Assembly (NCBI RefSeq): GCF_001552635.1 | Contig: NZ_BCRO01000076.1 | Span: forward strand, 1-63,216 | Source: Actinomadura hibisca NBRC 15177 | GTDB lineage: Bacteria > Actinomycetota > Actinomycetes > Streptosporangiales > Streptosporangiaceae | Length of the DNA stretch: 63,216 nt | Direction of reading: 5' to 3' | Shown: positions 1 through 8,181 of the stretch, piece by piece | How positions within the stretch are numbered: position 1 is the stretch's first letter | Layout: every line of letters begins with the position of its first letter | Position numbers and translations under genes: made by a program | Notes under the pieces: model-generated | Told to the model about the DNA's origin: nothing | Database searches by the model: none | The model's input: only the letters and a program-made list of their open reading frames with translations

Positions 1-509
1 CGTGATCGCCCAACCCCAGCCCCGCGCGGGTTTTCCGCACCCAACCAACAACCCCAGCCCCGCGCGGGGTTGATCCAGGGGCCCACCAACCCCAGCCCGT
101 GCGGGTTTTCCGCACCCGAGCATCAACCTCAACCCCGCGCCCCGCACCCAACCAACAACCCCAGCCCGCGCGGGGTTGATCCGGGAGCCCAGCGACCTCA
201 GCCCGTGCGGGTTTCCCGCACCCGACCACCTACCTCAACCCCGCGCCCCGCACCCAACCAACAACCCCTACCCCGCGCGGGGTTGATCCAGGAGCCCACC
301 AACCCCAACCCGCCCGGGTTCCCTGCACCCAAGCACCTACCTCAACCCCGCGCCCCGCATCCGCTCACCAACCCCAACCCCACACGGGGTTGATCCAGGC
401 GTCCAGCACCCCAACCCCGTGCAGGTTCCCCAAGCCTGACCGTCAACCCCACCCCACGCGGCTCTGCATGCCCCCACCAACCCCACCCCGCGCGGTTTCC
501 ACACTGGCG
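1..509. repeat. 107-bp imperfect tandem repeat array
   Basis: About 4.5 degenerate units. The marker CCAACCAACAACCCC begins at 41, 148 and 254 and a diverged copy begins at 361, giving periods of 107, 106 and 107 bp. Each unit holds two short inverted repeats: CCCCGCGCGGGG, and GTGCGG/CCGCAC around a T-rich loop. The array stops just past the fbiB stop codon. The sequence is C-rich on this strand and codes for nothing convincing: the open frames across it are low-complexity Pro/Asn/Pro. It may continue left of the window. Confidence 0.85.
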
Positions 510-1796
510 CTAGCGCACCTCGATGAAGGCGTCCGGCTTGCGCGGCGGGCGCTCGCGCGGGGGAGCGGCTGCGTGGCCGACGCCGACCGCGCCCATCGGG
601 TCCCAGGTCTCCGGCAGGTCCAGGGCCTCGCGGACCACGTCGCGGCAGAACATCGTGCTGGACACCCAGCACGAGCCCAGTCCCTCCACCGCGAGCTGCA
701 CCAGCAGGTTCTGCACGCCCGCGCCGGTCGCCACCACGAACATCTCCCGCTCGGCGCGCGAGCGGCGCTCGTCGGGGTAGTCGTGCGAGCCGTCCATCAC
801 CAGGCACGGCACCACCAGGTAGGGGGCGCGGCGCAGCACGTCGCCCCGGCGCAGCCGCTTGGTGATCGACTCCTCGGAGAAGCCGTCGCGGCGCAGGTCG
901 GCCTCCCACGCGTCGCGCATCGCGTCCAGCAGTCCGGTCCGCGCCTCCTCCGATTCCAGCAGCACGAAGCGCCACGGCGTGGTGTGGTGCGGCGCGGGCG
1001 CGGTGATCGCGGCGGCGACGGCGCGGCGCACCGCAGCCGGGTCCACCGGCTCGCCGGTGAACTCGCGGATGGTGCGGCGCGCGTACAGCACGTCGGCCGA
1101 CCCGTAGCGGAACATGTCCTCGGCCGAGGGACGCACCATCGCGCGCGCGCCCGGCCCGTCGTCGTCGGTGACCAGCGCGCCGAGTCCGCGCACGACCGCG
1201 ATCGGCACGCCGTCCAGCTTGCCCTTGACCAGCTCGGCGGCCGAGGCCAGCTCGTCGGCGACGGCGGTGACGGTCGCCTCCAGCGCGTTGCCGAACGTGT
1301 CGCTGCGGCCCCGGAAGTCCTCCAGCGGGGCCATCCCGGCGACGCCGATCGCCACGTCGGTCAGCCCGTTGCGCCACGGCCGCCCGAAGGTGTCGGACAC
1401 GATGACCGCGACGTTCGCGCCGGTCCGCTCGCGCAGGCGCGCGCGGATGCGGCGGGCCGAGGCGTCGGGGTCCTCCGGCAGCAGCAGCACGGTGCCGCGC
1501 TCGGTGTTGGAGGCGTCCACCCCGGCGGCGGCCATGACCAGGCCCTGCTGGGTCTCGACGATCCGTGTCTCGCCGCGCGCGTGCGCGCGACGGGCCACCA
1601 CCCGCACGGTCTCGGCGTCGATGGCCTTCTCCCGGTCGTCGGCGACCAGGACGCGCCCCTCCGCCTTGCTGACGATCTTGGAGGTGACGACCAGCACGTC
1701 ACCGTCCTCCAGCAGGTCGGCCGGGACGAGCGCGGCGATGTCGGCGCCCTCGGCCACCTCGGGCAGGCCGTGGACGCCGAAGACCTGCATGTTCAC
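510..1796 (-). CDS. fbiB: Bifunctional F420-0:gamma-glutamyl ligase / dehydro-F420-0 reductase
   Basis: 428 aa. The N-terminal half (about 1-230) is the CofE ligase that adds gamma-linked glutamates to F420-0. Visible family motifs are TSKIVSKAEGR (38-48), VDASN (93-97) and SDTFGRPWRNG (134-144). The C-terminal half (from about 238, VLYARRTIREF) is the FMN-binding nitroreductase-like domain that in actinobacterial FbiB reduces dehydro-F420-0. Size and two-domain order match M. tuberculosis FbiB (448 aa). The start is GTG 1796, whose GTGA overlaps the fbiA stop, so the two genes are probably translationally coupled. A longer open frame runs upstream but only reads through fbiA out of frame. 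The gene ends in the 107-bp repeat array. Confidence 0.95.
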   Translation of the reverse strand: MNMQVFGVHGLPEVAEGADIAALVPADLLEDGDVLVVTSKIVSKAEGRVLVADDREKAIDAETVRVVARRAHARGETRIVETQQGLVMAAAGVDASNTERGTVLLLPEDPDASARRIRARLRERTGANVAVIVSDTFGRPWRNGLTDVAIGVAGMAPLEDFRGRSDTFGNALEATVTAVADELASAAELVKGKLDGVPIAVVRGLGALVTDDDGPGARAMVRPSAEDMFRYGSADVLYARRTIREFTGEPVDPAAVRRAVAAAITAPAPHHTTPWRFVLLESEEARTGLLDAMRDAWEADLRRDGFSEESITKRLRRGDVLRRAPYLVVPCLVMDGSHDYPDERRSRAEREMFVVATGAGVQNLLVQLAVEGLGSCWVSSTMFCRDVVREALDLPETWDPMGAVGVGHAAAPPRERPPRKPDAFIEVR

Positions 1797-2734
1797 TGGG
1801 CGAGCTCCCGGGCCAGGTCCAGCGCGGCGGCGGCGATCGCCTCGGTCGCCTCCGGGTCGCTCATCAGCAGCGGCCGCGACCGCACCTCGACGCCCTCGAC
1901 GGTGACGCCCGCGTCGGCCTCGTCCACCAGCCACCCGTCGATCAGGTCGGCGCCGTAGTGCTCGGCGACGGCCCGCGCGGAGGTCTCCACGCCGATCGCG
2001 GTCAGGCACGCGTCGGCCATGCCGCGCACCGGCGCGTCCCCGATGATCGGGGAGACGCCGACGACGGTCTTGGCCGCCACCGCCGCGCGGACGCCCGGCA
2101 CCGACAGGATGGTGCCGATGCTCACCACCGGGTTGGACGGCGGGAACAACACCACGTCGGCCGCCTCGATCGCCTTCAGCACGCCGGGCGCGGGCTTGGC
2201 GTCCGGCGCGCCGATCGCGGTGATCGCCTGCGCCGGGACCGACGCCCGGAGCTTCACCCACCACTCCTGGAAGTGGATCGCGCGGCGGCCGTGCTCGGGG
2301 TCGTCGACCACCACGTGCGTCTCGACCTGGTCGTCGGTCATCGGGATCAGCCGCACGCCCGGCTTCCACCGGTCGCACAACGCCTCGGTGACCGCCGACA
2401 GCTTGTACCCGGCCTCCAGCATCTGCGTGCGCACGATGTGGGTGGCGAAGTCGCGGTCGCCCAGGCCGAACCAGGACGGGCCCACGCCGTAGGCCGCCAG
2501 CTCCTGCTTGACGGTGAACGTCTCGTCGGCGCGGCCCCAGCCCTGCTCCTCGTTGATGCCGCCGCCGAGGGTGTACATGACGGTGTCCAGATCGGGGCAT
2601 ACCCGGAGCCCGAACAACGAGATGTCGTCGCCGGTGTTCCCGATCACGGTGATGTCGGCCTCGGGGGCGGCCGCCTGGAGTCCGCGCAGGAAGCGGGCCC
2701 CGCCGATACCGCCCGCCAGCGCAACGATCCTCAT
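1793..2734 (-). CDS. fbiA: Phosphoenolpyruvyl/2-phospho-L-lactate transferase for F420 synthesis
   Basis: 313 aa, CofD/FbiA family. It joins the three-carbon nucleotide-activated moiety to Fo to form (dehydro-)F420-0, the substrate of the downstream fbiB product. Motifs: LAGGIGGARFL (6-16), NTGDD (33-37), PPSNPVVSI (198-206) and GVSPIIGDAPVRG (225-237). ATG 2734 was chosen because the protein begins directly with the family N-terminus (MRIVALAGG); the open frame extends upstream without similarity. It is first in a minus-strand fbiA-fbiB operon, divergent from the membrane protein at 2931. FbiC and FbiD are not in this window. Confidence 0.95.
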   Translation of the reverse strand: MRIVALAGGIGGARFLRGLQAAAPEADITVIGNTGDDISLFGLRVCPDLDTVMYTLGGGINEEQGWGRADETFTVKQELAAYGVGPSWFGLGDRDFATHIVRTQMLEAGYKLSAVTEALCDRWKPGVRLIPMTDDQVETHVVVDDPEHGRRAIHFQEWWVKLRASVPAQAITAIGAPDAKPAPGVLKAIEAADVVLFPPSNPVVSIGTILSVPGVRAAVAAKTVVGVSPIIGDAPVRGMADACLTAIGVETSARAVAEHYGADLIDGWLVDEADAGVTVEGVEVRSRPLLMSDPEATEAIAAAALDLARELAQ

Positions 2735-2825
2735 GGGGATCAGCCTAGGCGTCCCGGCCGCACGCCCCGCACGCCGGTGGCCCTCGACAACGCGATCATT
2801 GCCTGCGGGACGCACCGGTGCCGGA

Positions 2826-2843
2826 TGTGCAAAGCTTTGCGCA
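2826..2843. promoter_or_regulatory. Near-perfect 18-bp palindrome in the divergent intergenic region
   Basis: TGTGCAAAG/CTTTGCGCA, one mismatch over 9-bp arms. It lies about 90 bp upstream of fbiA and of the plus-strand membrane gene. It is markedly A/T-richer than its surroundings and looks like a dimeric repressor operator. No regulator is assigned. Confidence 0.4.
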
Positions 2844-2930
2844 GTAATCCGATTGCCTGTAACAGCCTTTCGGGCGACGCCCGGGGCCTGGGGCACCGCC
2901 CCGGGCAGACACCGTCTGGAGATGTTGGTC

Positions 2931-3971
2931 GTGAACAAGGAAGCCGTCCAGCGCCTGCGCGAACCGGCCGCCTGGGTCCTGCTCGGGGCCGCGGGCCTGC
3001 AACTGCTCGCCGGTCTGATCGTGCTGCTGGCGGGCGGGGGCGAGGCCAGCAGCTTCAAGGGCCGTGCCTTCGGCGAGATCACCGGCGGCCTGTTCACGAG
3101 CGCGGTCACGGTGGCGCTGGTGGTGGGGGCGGTGGCGGTCTCGTTGTGGGGCGGCCCGCCGACCAAGCAGGCGCGCACCGTCGTCATGGGCGCGCTCGGC
3201 GTGCTCGGCGGCATCGCGCTGTTCGCGGTGGTGTGCTGGCTGAGCGCGATGCTGGTGGACTCGGTGGCGGCCGGCGCGGCCGAGAAGCTCGGCGTCTTCC
3301 TGTACGGCGCGTCCCGGCTGGCCGTGGTGGGCCTGGCGATCTGGTTCGTGCTGACGCTCTTCAAGGGGATGCAGCCGCCCCGCCCGGCCGCCCCGCAGGG
3401 GCAGATGGGCCAGGGGTACCCCGACTTCGGCTACCAGCAGGGGCAGCAGCAGTACGGCGGCCAGCAGTTCGGGCAGCCGCAGGACTTCCAGCAGGGCCAG
3501 CAGCAGCCGGGGCAGCAGTACCAGCAGTACGGCCAGCAGCCGGGTTACGGCCAGGGCGGCGAGGGCCAGCAGCAGCCCGGTTACGGCGAGGGCCAGCAGG
3601 GCTACGGCCAGCAGGTCCAGTACGGGCAGCCGGGCCAGCAGCCGCAGGACTACCAGCAGGGGCAGCACGGCCAGCAGCAGCCCGGCCAGCAGTACCAGCA
3701 GTACGGCCAGCAGCCCGGCTACGGGCAGGGCGGCGAGGGGCAGCAGCAGTCGCCGTCCGACACCGGCGAGGGCGTCGGCGAGTGGACGCGCGCCTACGGC
3801 GGCCCCGGCGGCGAGGGCGGCCAGCAGCCCGGCCACCAGCAGCCCGGACAGCCCGGCCAGCAGAGCCACCCCGGGTACGGGCAGTCCGGTTACGGGCAGC
3901 AGCCGCCGCAGGGCGAGCAGCGTCCGGACGAGGGCGGCGACTGGTATCGGGACAACCGCCCCCCGCAGTGA
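2931..3971 (+). CDS. Four-TM membrane protein with Gln/Gly/Tyr-rich low-complexity tail
   Basis: 346 aa. GTG 2931 was chosen because GGAG lies about 9 nt upstream; an in-frame ATG at 2922 would abut that site. Residues 1-146 contain four hydrophobic segments (about 13-34, 58-76, 84-108 and 122-146). Residues from about 150 to the end are built of irregular QQPGYGQ, GQQYQQYGQ and GEGQQQ motifs, with very few hydrophobic or charged residues apart from a final acidic/Asp patch. I do not recognise a named family. Similar short membrane proteins with Q/G/Y tails occur in actinobacteria, but no function is established that I can cite. The tail resembles prion-like or phase-separating sequence and is predicted to be disordered and cytoplasmic if the N-terminus is inside. 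Confidence 0.8.
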   Translation: MNKEAVQRLREPAAWVLLGAAGLQLLAGLIVLLAGGGEASSFKGRAFGEITGGLFTSAVTVALVVGAVAVSLWGGPPTKQARTVVMGALGVLGGIALFAVVCWLSAMLVDSVAAGAAEKLGVFLYGASRLAVVGLAIWFVLTLFKGMQPPRPAAPQGQMGQGYPDFGYQQGQQQYGGQQFGQPQDFQQGQQQPGQQYQQYGQQPGYGQGGEGQQQPGYGEGQQGYGQQVQYGQPGQQPQDYQQGQHGQQQPGQQYQQYGQQPGYGQGGEGQQQSPSDTGEGVGEWTRAYGGPGGEGGQQPGHQQPGQPGQQSHPGYGQSGYGQQPPQGEQRPDEGGDWYRDNRPPQ

Positions 3972-4088
3972 CGTCTCCGTGAGACCCTGATTACCCCTGG
4001 TGAAGGCGCGATTATCTGATCTCCGGTCAAAGCAGATCGCGCTCATACCCCAAAAACCCCTCTTTGTCCCATCGGAAACTTGTTCCGC

Positions 4089-4118
4089 TTGACGGAGTGG
4101 GCGCTACACGCGTGTAAT
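4089..4118 (+). promoter_or_regulatory. Candidate whiB2 promoter
   Basis: TTGACG (4089-4094), an 18-bp spacer and TGTAAT (4113-4118), about 88 bp before the whiB start. It is the best housekeeping-sigma match in this gap. The transcription start is inferred only. Confidence 0.4.
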
Positions 4119-4205
4119 TTCGTGGGTGTAGTTCTATGCCTTCTCGGGGGACGGAGCTGGAGGGAAGGCATTGACCAGGGGGCTCCACGGGCTAGGAGGT
4201 GCGCT

Positions 4206-4469
4206 GTGAGCGAGGTGGTGATCCCGCTGGCGCACGGCACGGACGGCGAAGAGTTGGGCTGGCAGGAGCGTGCGCTGTGCGCGCAGACGGACCCGGAGGC
4301 GTTTTTTCCGGAGAAGGGCGGTTCGACTCGCGAGGCCAAGAAGGTGTGCCGGGCTTGCGAGGTACGGGCCGAGTGCCTGGAGTACGCGCTGCAGCACGAT
4401 GAACGTTTCGGTATTTGGGGGGGTCTGTCCGAGCGGGAGCGTCGCAAGTTGAAGCGTCAGGCCGTCTGA
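4206..4469 (+). CDS. whiB2: WhiB2/WhmD-type iron-sulfur transcription regulator
   Basis: 87 aa. WhiB proteins bind a [4Fe-4S] cluster with four cysteines and act with the main sigma factor. Here the ligands are Cys25, Cys48, Cys51 and Cys57 (C-x22-C-x2-C-x5-C), followed by the GIWGG turn (69-73) and the basic tail ERERRKLKR. The wording DPEAFFPEKGGSTREAK is that of the WhiB2/WhmD (Streptomyces WhiB) subgroup, required for septation and sporulation in those organisms. Start GTG 4206 is set by a strong AGGAGG (4194-4199); the longer open frame to 4080 is not family-like. It sits next to fbiA/fbiB and the manB region, as in mycobacteria. Confidence 0.95.
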   Translation: MSEVVIPLAHGTDGEELGWQERALCAQTDPEAFFPEKGGSTREAKKVCRACEVRAECLEYALQHDERFGIWGGLSERERRKLKRQAV

Positions 4470-4773
4470 TCCCCCCGCCGCCGCCCTGAAGCGCGTCGCG
4501 CCGGCCGCCCTCCCGCGGTGTCGGCCGGGCGTGACGCGGGGCGGCGCGGGGAGGCGGTGCCGGGAGACGGCACGGAAGACGGCGTAGGGAGGCGGCACGG
4601 GCCGCGCGGCTCGGACCGCGGCTCGGGCGGCCGCCGGGAGCGCGACCCGGCAATCCGGACAACGGGGAAGTTCCGGAGATTTCGCGCAGTCGCGCGTACA
4701 GTGTCAGCCGTGCCGGCCCGCCAGGGACCGGCACGGCTGCCGTCTGTCGTCCCGAGATCGGGCGGAACCCCCC
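4470..4773. other. Intergenic region, whiB2 to glycosyltransferase
   Basis: 304 bp without a supportable gene. A TACAGT (4695-4700) preceded by A/T-richer sequence may be a -10 element for the following gene. No clear factor-independent terminator was seen. Confidence 0.4.
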
Positions 4774-7700
4774 GTGCCCCCTGCCCCCGCCACCACCGAC
4801 CGGCACGTCGTCACCGCGGTCCTGGTCGCCCACGACGGCGTGCGCTGGCTGCCGGAGACGCTGAAGGCGCTGCTCACCCAGTCCCGCCCCGTCCAGCGCA
4901 TGGTCGCCGTGGACACCGGCAGCCGCGACCGGGGGCCGGGCGTGCTGGCCGAGGTCGTCACCTCCGGGAACCTGCTGGAGCTGCCCCGCGCCACCGGCTA
5001 CGGCGACGCGATCACCGCCGCCCTGCGGCACCCCGCCGCGTCCCTGCCCGTCCCCGACGACCACCCCGGCGAGCCCCGCACCGAGTGGGTGTGGCTGCTG
5101 CACGACGACTCCGCGCCCGCCCACGACGCCCTGGAACGGCTGCTGCTGCGCGCCGCCGCGTCCGGCGCGGCCGTCCTGGGGCCCAAGCTGCGCGACTGGT
5201 ACGACCGCCGCCTGCTGCTGGAGCTGGGCACGACCGTGGACCGCGCGGCCCGCCGCGTGACCGGCGTGGAGCGCGGCGAGTTCGACCAGGGCCAGCACGA
5301 CGGCGTCCGCGACGTGCTGGCGGTGAGCAGCGCCGGGATGCTGGTGCGCCGCGAGGTGTGGGACCGGCTCGGCGGCTTCGACGCGTCGTTCGGGCTGTTC
5401 CGCGACGACCTGGACTTCTGCTGGCGGGCACTGGCCGCCGGGCACCGCGTGGTGGCGGTCGGCGACGCGGTGGTGCACCACGCGGAGGCGGCCCGGCGCG
5501 GTGACCGCGAGATCGGCGCGCATACCGAGAGCCCGCGTCGCACCGACCGTCGCAACGCCCTGAACGCGCTGCTGGGGAACTTGCCGTGGCCGGTGATGGT
5601 GCGGGCGCTGCTGCGCAACCTGTGGACGACGCTGACGCGCGTGTTGTACCTGCTGGCGGTCAAGCAGCCCGCGGCGGCGCGCGCTGAGCTGGGCGGGTTC
5701 GCGGACGTGGCGCTTCATCCGTTGCGGCTGCGACGGGTTCGCGTCGCACGCGCGCAGGGGAGGCGACACGTCTACCACAGCGTTCGCCGCCATATGGCGC
5801 GGCGCGTGGCGCTGCGCCGCCTGTACGAGGAACTGTCGGCGCACGTGGCCGCGCATGAGGCCGAGCGTCGCCGCGATCTGGACGAGGACCTGGAGGAGCG
5901 GCGGCACAGTGGCCGTCGTGCCCTGGCTGCGACGGCGCGCTGGTTGTCGGCGCGTCCCGGCGTGCTGCTGTTCCTGACGTTGACGGCGGTGGCCCTGGCC
6001 GCCGAACGTTCCCTGGTGTTCGCGGGAAGCCGCCTAGGTGGGGGTGCGCTGCTGCCCACCGGGGGCGGCGCTAGCGATCTGTGGGCGCAGTACTGGGCGG
6101 GCTGGCATCCGGCCGGGCTGGGCTCCGACGACGGGAGCCCGCCCTACGTCGGGGCGCTGGCGGCGGTGTCGTCGCTGCTGTTCGGCAAGCCGTGGCTGGC
6201 GGTGTCGGTGCTGCTGCTGGCGAGCGTCCCGCTGGCGGGGCTCGCGGCCTACGCGGCGGCGCGGCCGCTGGTGGCGGAGCCGTCCCGGACGCGCCGGGCC
6301 CGGAGCCGCTGCCGTGTGCCGCTGACCGCGATCCGGATGTGGTTCGCGGCGACGTACGCGCTGCTGCCCGCCGCTACCGGCGCGATCGCGGGCGGGCGGC
6401 TGGGCACGGCCGTGGTGCTGGTGCTGCTGCCGCTGGTCGGCCTCGCGGGGGCGCGCGCGTGCGGGTTGCCGCGCCGTCGCGACCGGCGCACCGAGGGGCG
6501 GGCGGCGTGGACGGCGGCGCTGCTGCTGGCGGTGGCGATGGCGTTCGTGCCGCTGGTGTGGCCGCTGGCGCTGGCGGCGGGCGCGCTGGTGGGGACGTTG
6601 TTCCGGCGGAGCCGCCGCAACCTGGCGATCATGCTGGGCGTGCCGCCGCTGCTGCTGGGGCCGTGGACGCTGGGGCTGCTGCGGCACCCGTCGCGCTTCC
6701 TGCTGGAGGCGGGGCCGCACGCCGCGATGGTCCCGCTCCCGGACGCCGCCGACCTGCTGGCCCTCAGTCCGGGCGGGCCCGGGACCCCGGCGCGCTGGGC
6801 GACCTACGGGCTGCTGCTGGCGGCGCTGTGCGCGCTGCCGTTGCGGAACCGCCGGACGATCGTGCTCGCGGGATGGTTGCTGGCGCTGTTCGGGCTGATG
6901 ACGGCGGTGGCGGTGAGCGCGTTCACCGTCGTCAAGGGTGCTGACGAGGCTCCGGCGTGGCCGGGCGCGGCGCTGCTGTTCGCCGCGTGCGGATTGCTGC
7001 TGGCGGCGACGGCGGCGGTCCGGCGCGCCGCCGAATCGCTGGCCGGGACGCACCTGATCTACCAGGTGGGCGGCGCGCTGGTCGTGCTGGCGGCCCTCAC
7101 CGCGCCCGGTTGCGCCGCCGTCCTGTGGATCGTCGGCGGGAGCGGGCCGCTGGCCAAGGTGTCCGAGGCCACCGTCCCCGAGTTCCTGGCCGAGCCGACC
7201 GGCCCGCGCACGCTGCTGCTGCGCAGCGGGCCTGACGGCCGCGTGCTCTACAGCGTGCTGCGCGGCGGCGAACCGCACCTGGGGGAGACCGAGACGCCGC
7301 CGGACGAGCGGGCGCGCCGCCGCATGGACGACCTGGTCGCGGGACTGGCCGGGGGACGCGCGGGCGACGAGGGCCAGGCGCTGACGAGGATGGGCGTGCA
7401 GTACGTGCTGGTGGCGCGCCCGGCCGAGGAACGGCTGACGACGGTGCTGGACGCCGCGCCGGAGTTGACCCGGTTCAGCCGCACCGAGACGTTCGGCACC
7501 TGGCGCTTCCAGCAACCGGCCGGACGCCTGACGCTGCTGGGCGGCGCGGAACCCGAACCCCTTGCTGTGGACAGCGTGACAGCCCGGATCCGCATCCCGT
7601 CCGCTGCAAGCCTCCGGACCCTGCTGCTGGCTGAATCGGCGGACGACGGCTGGCACGCGACCTTGAACGGGCGCGAGCTGGAACCCCGTCCGGCCGACGG

Positions 7701-8181
7701 CTGGGCGGCGTCCTACGAGATCCCGGCCTCGGGCGGGGACTTCGCCCTGAAGAGAGACCAGCGGTTGCGCCACACCTGGGTGACGGTGCAGGGAGCGGCC
7801 GTCCTCTTGGTGATCATCCTGGCGTTGCCCGGAGCGCAGCCGGACCGGTTCACCACCTCGAACGGCCGCCGCCGGGCACGCGCGGCGGCGGGCTCGCTAC
7901 GCCGCCGCATCACACCCCGACACGGCCCCGGGGCCGTCTCCACCAAGCCCGCCGAACCCGCCGGGCCCGCTGGGGCCGCTGGGAGGGCTGCTGATCCCGC
8001 CGGGCCTGCCAGGAATGCCGGGGCCGCGGAACGCGCCGGAGTTGCTGGGGCTGCGGGACTTACCAGGAATGCCGGGCCCGCCGGGGCTGTCGAGCCTGCT
8101 GGGGCTGCCGAGGCCGCAGGGCCTGGCGGGACTGCGGGGACTACCGAGACCGCTGAGGAGTCGGTCGGGGAGTGGTCGTGA
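4774..8181 (+). CDS. GT2-family glycosyltransferase fused to a multi-pass membrane domain
   Basis: 1135 aa. Residues 10-260 form a GT-A glycosyltransferase family 2 domain: start VTAVLVAHDG, a donor/metal site around HDDS (110-113), a conserved SAGMLVRREVW stretch and FRDDLDFCWRA. From about 395 onward there are many hydrophobic segments, then an extracytoplasmic-looking domain (about 800-990), a final TM near 1005-1022 and a Pro/Ala/Gly-rich tail. Large proteins of this layout sit upstream of DUF5719 genes across actinobacteria and are thought to build envelope polysaccharide; substrate unknown. The start is GTG 4774. The last 95 codons consist of collagen-like PAGAAG/PAGPA repeats encoded by irregular GC-rich DNA repeats. 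The stop overlaps the next gene. Confidence 0.9.
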   Translation: MPPAPATTDRHVVTAVLVAHDGVRWLPETLKALLTQSRPVQRMVAVDTGSRDRGPGVLAEVVTSGNLLELPRATGYGDAITAALRHPAASLPVPDDHPGEPRTEWVWLLHDDSAPAHDALERLLLRAAASGAAVLGPKLRDWYDRRLLLELGTTVDRAARRVTGVERGEFDQGQHDGVRDVLAVSSAGMLVRREVWDRLGGFDASFGLFRDDLDFCWRALAAGHRVVAVGDAVVHHAEAARRGDREIGAHTESPRRTDRRNALNALLGNLPWPVMVRALLRNLWTTLTRVLYLLAVKQPAAARAELGGFADVALHPLRLRRVRVARAQGRRHVYHSVRRHMARRVALRRLYEELSAHVAAHEAERRRDLDEDLEERRHSGRRALAATARWLSARPGVLLFLTLTAVALAAERSLVFAGSRLGGGALLPTGGGASDLWAQYWAGWHPAGLGSDDGSPPYVGALAAVSSLLFGKPWLAVSVLLLASVPLAGLAAYAAARPLVAEPSRTRRARSRCRVPLTAIRMWFAATYALLPAATGAIAGGRLGTAVVLVLLPLVGLAGARACGLPRRRDRRTEGRAAWTAALLLAVAMAFVPLVWPLALAAGALVGTLFRRSRRNLAIMLGVPPLLLGPWTLGLLRHPSRFLLEAGPHAAMVPLPDAADLLALSPGGPGTPARWATYGLLLAALCALPLRNRRTIVLAGWLLALFGLMTAVAVSAFTVVKGADEAPAWPGAALLFAACGLLLAATAAVRRAAESLAGTHLIYQVGGALVVLAALTAPGCAAVLWIVGGSGPLAKVSEATVPEFLAEPTGPRTLLLRSGPDGRVLYSVLRGGEPHLGETETPPDERARRRMDDLVAGLAGGRAGDEGQALTRMGVQYVLVARPAEERLTTVLDAAPELTRFSRTETFGTWRFQQPAGRLTLLGGAEPEPLAVDSVTARIRIPSAASLRTLLLAESADDGWHATLNGRELEPRPADGWAASYEIPASGGDFALKRDQRLRHTWVTVQGAAVLLVIILALPGAQPDRFTTSNGRRRARAAAGSLRRRITPRHGPGAVSTKPAEPAGPAGAAGRAADPAGPARNAGAAERAGVAGAAGLTRNAGPAGAVEPAGAAEAAGPGGTAGTTETAEESVGEWS

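Noticed and set aside
337..2600. Longer or antisense frames across fbiA/fbiB
   Set aside because: They conflict with the strongly supported F420 genes, and the extension of the fbiB frame into fbiA lacks homology.
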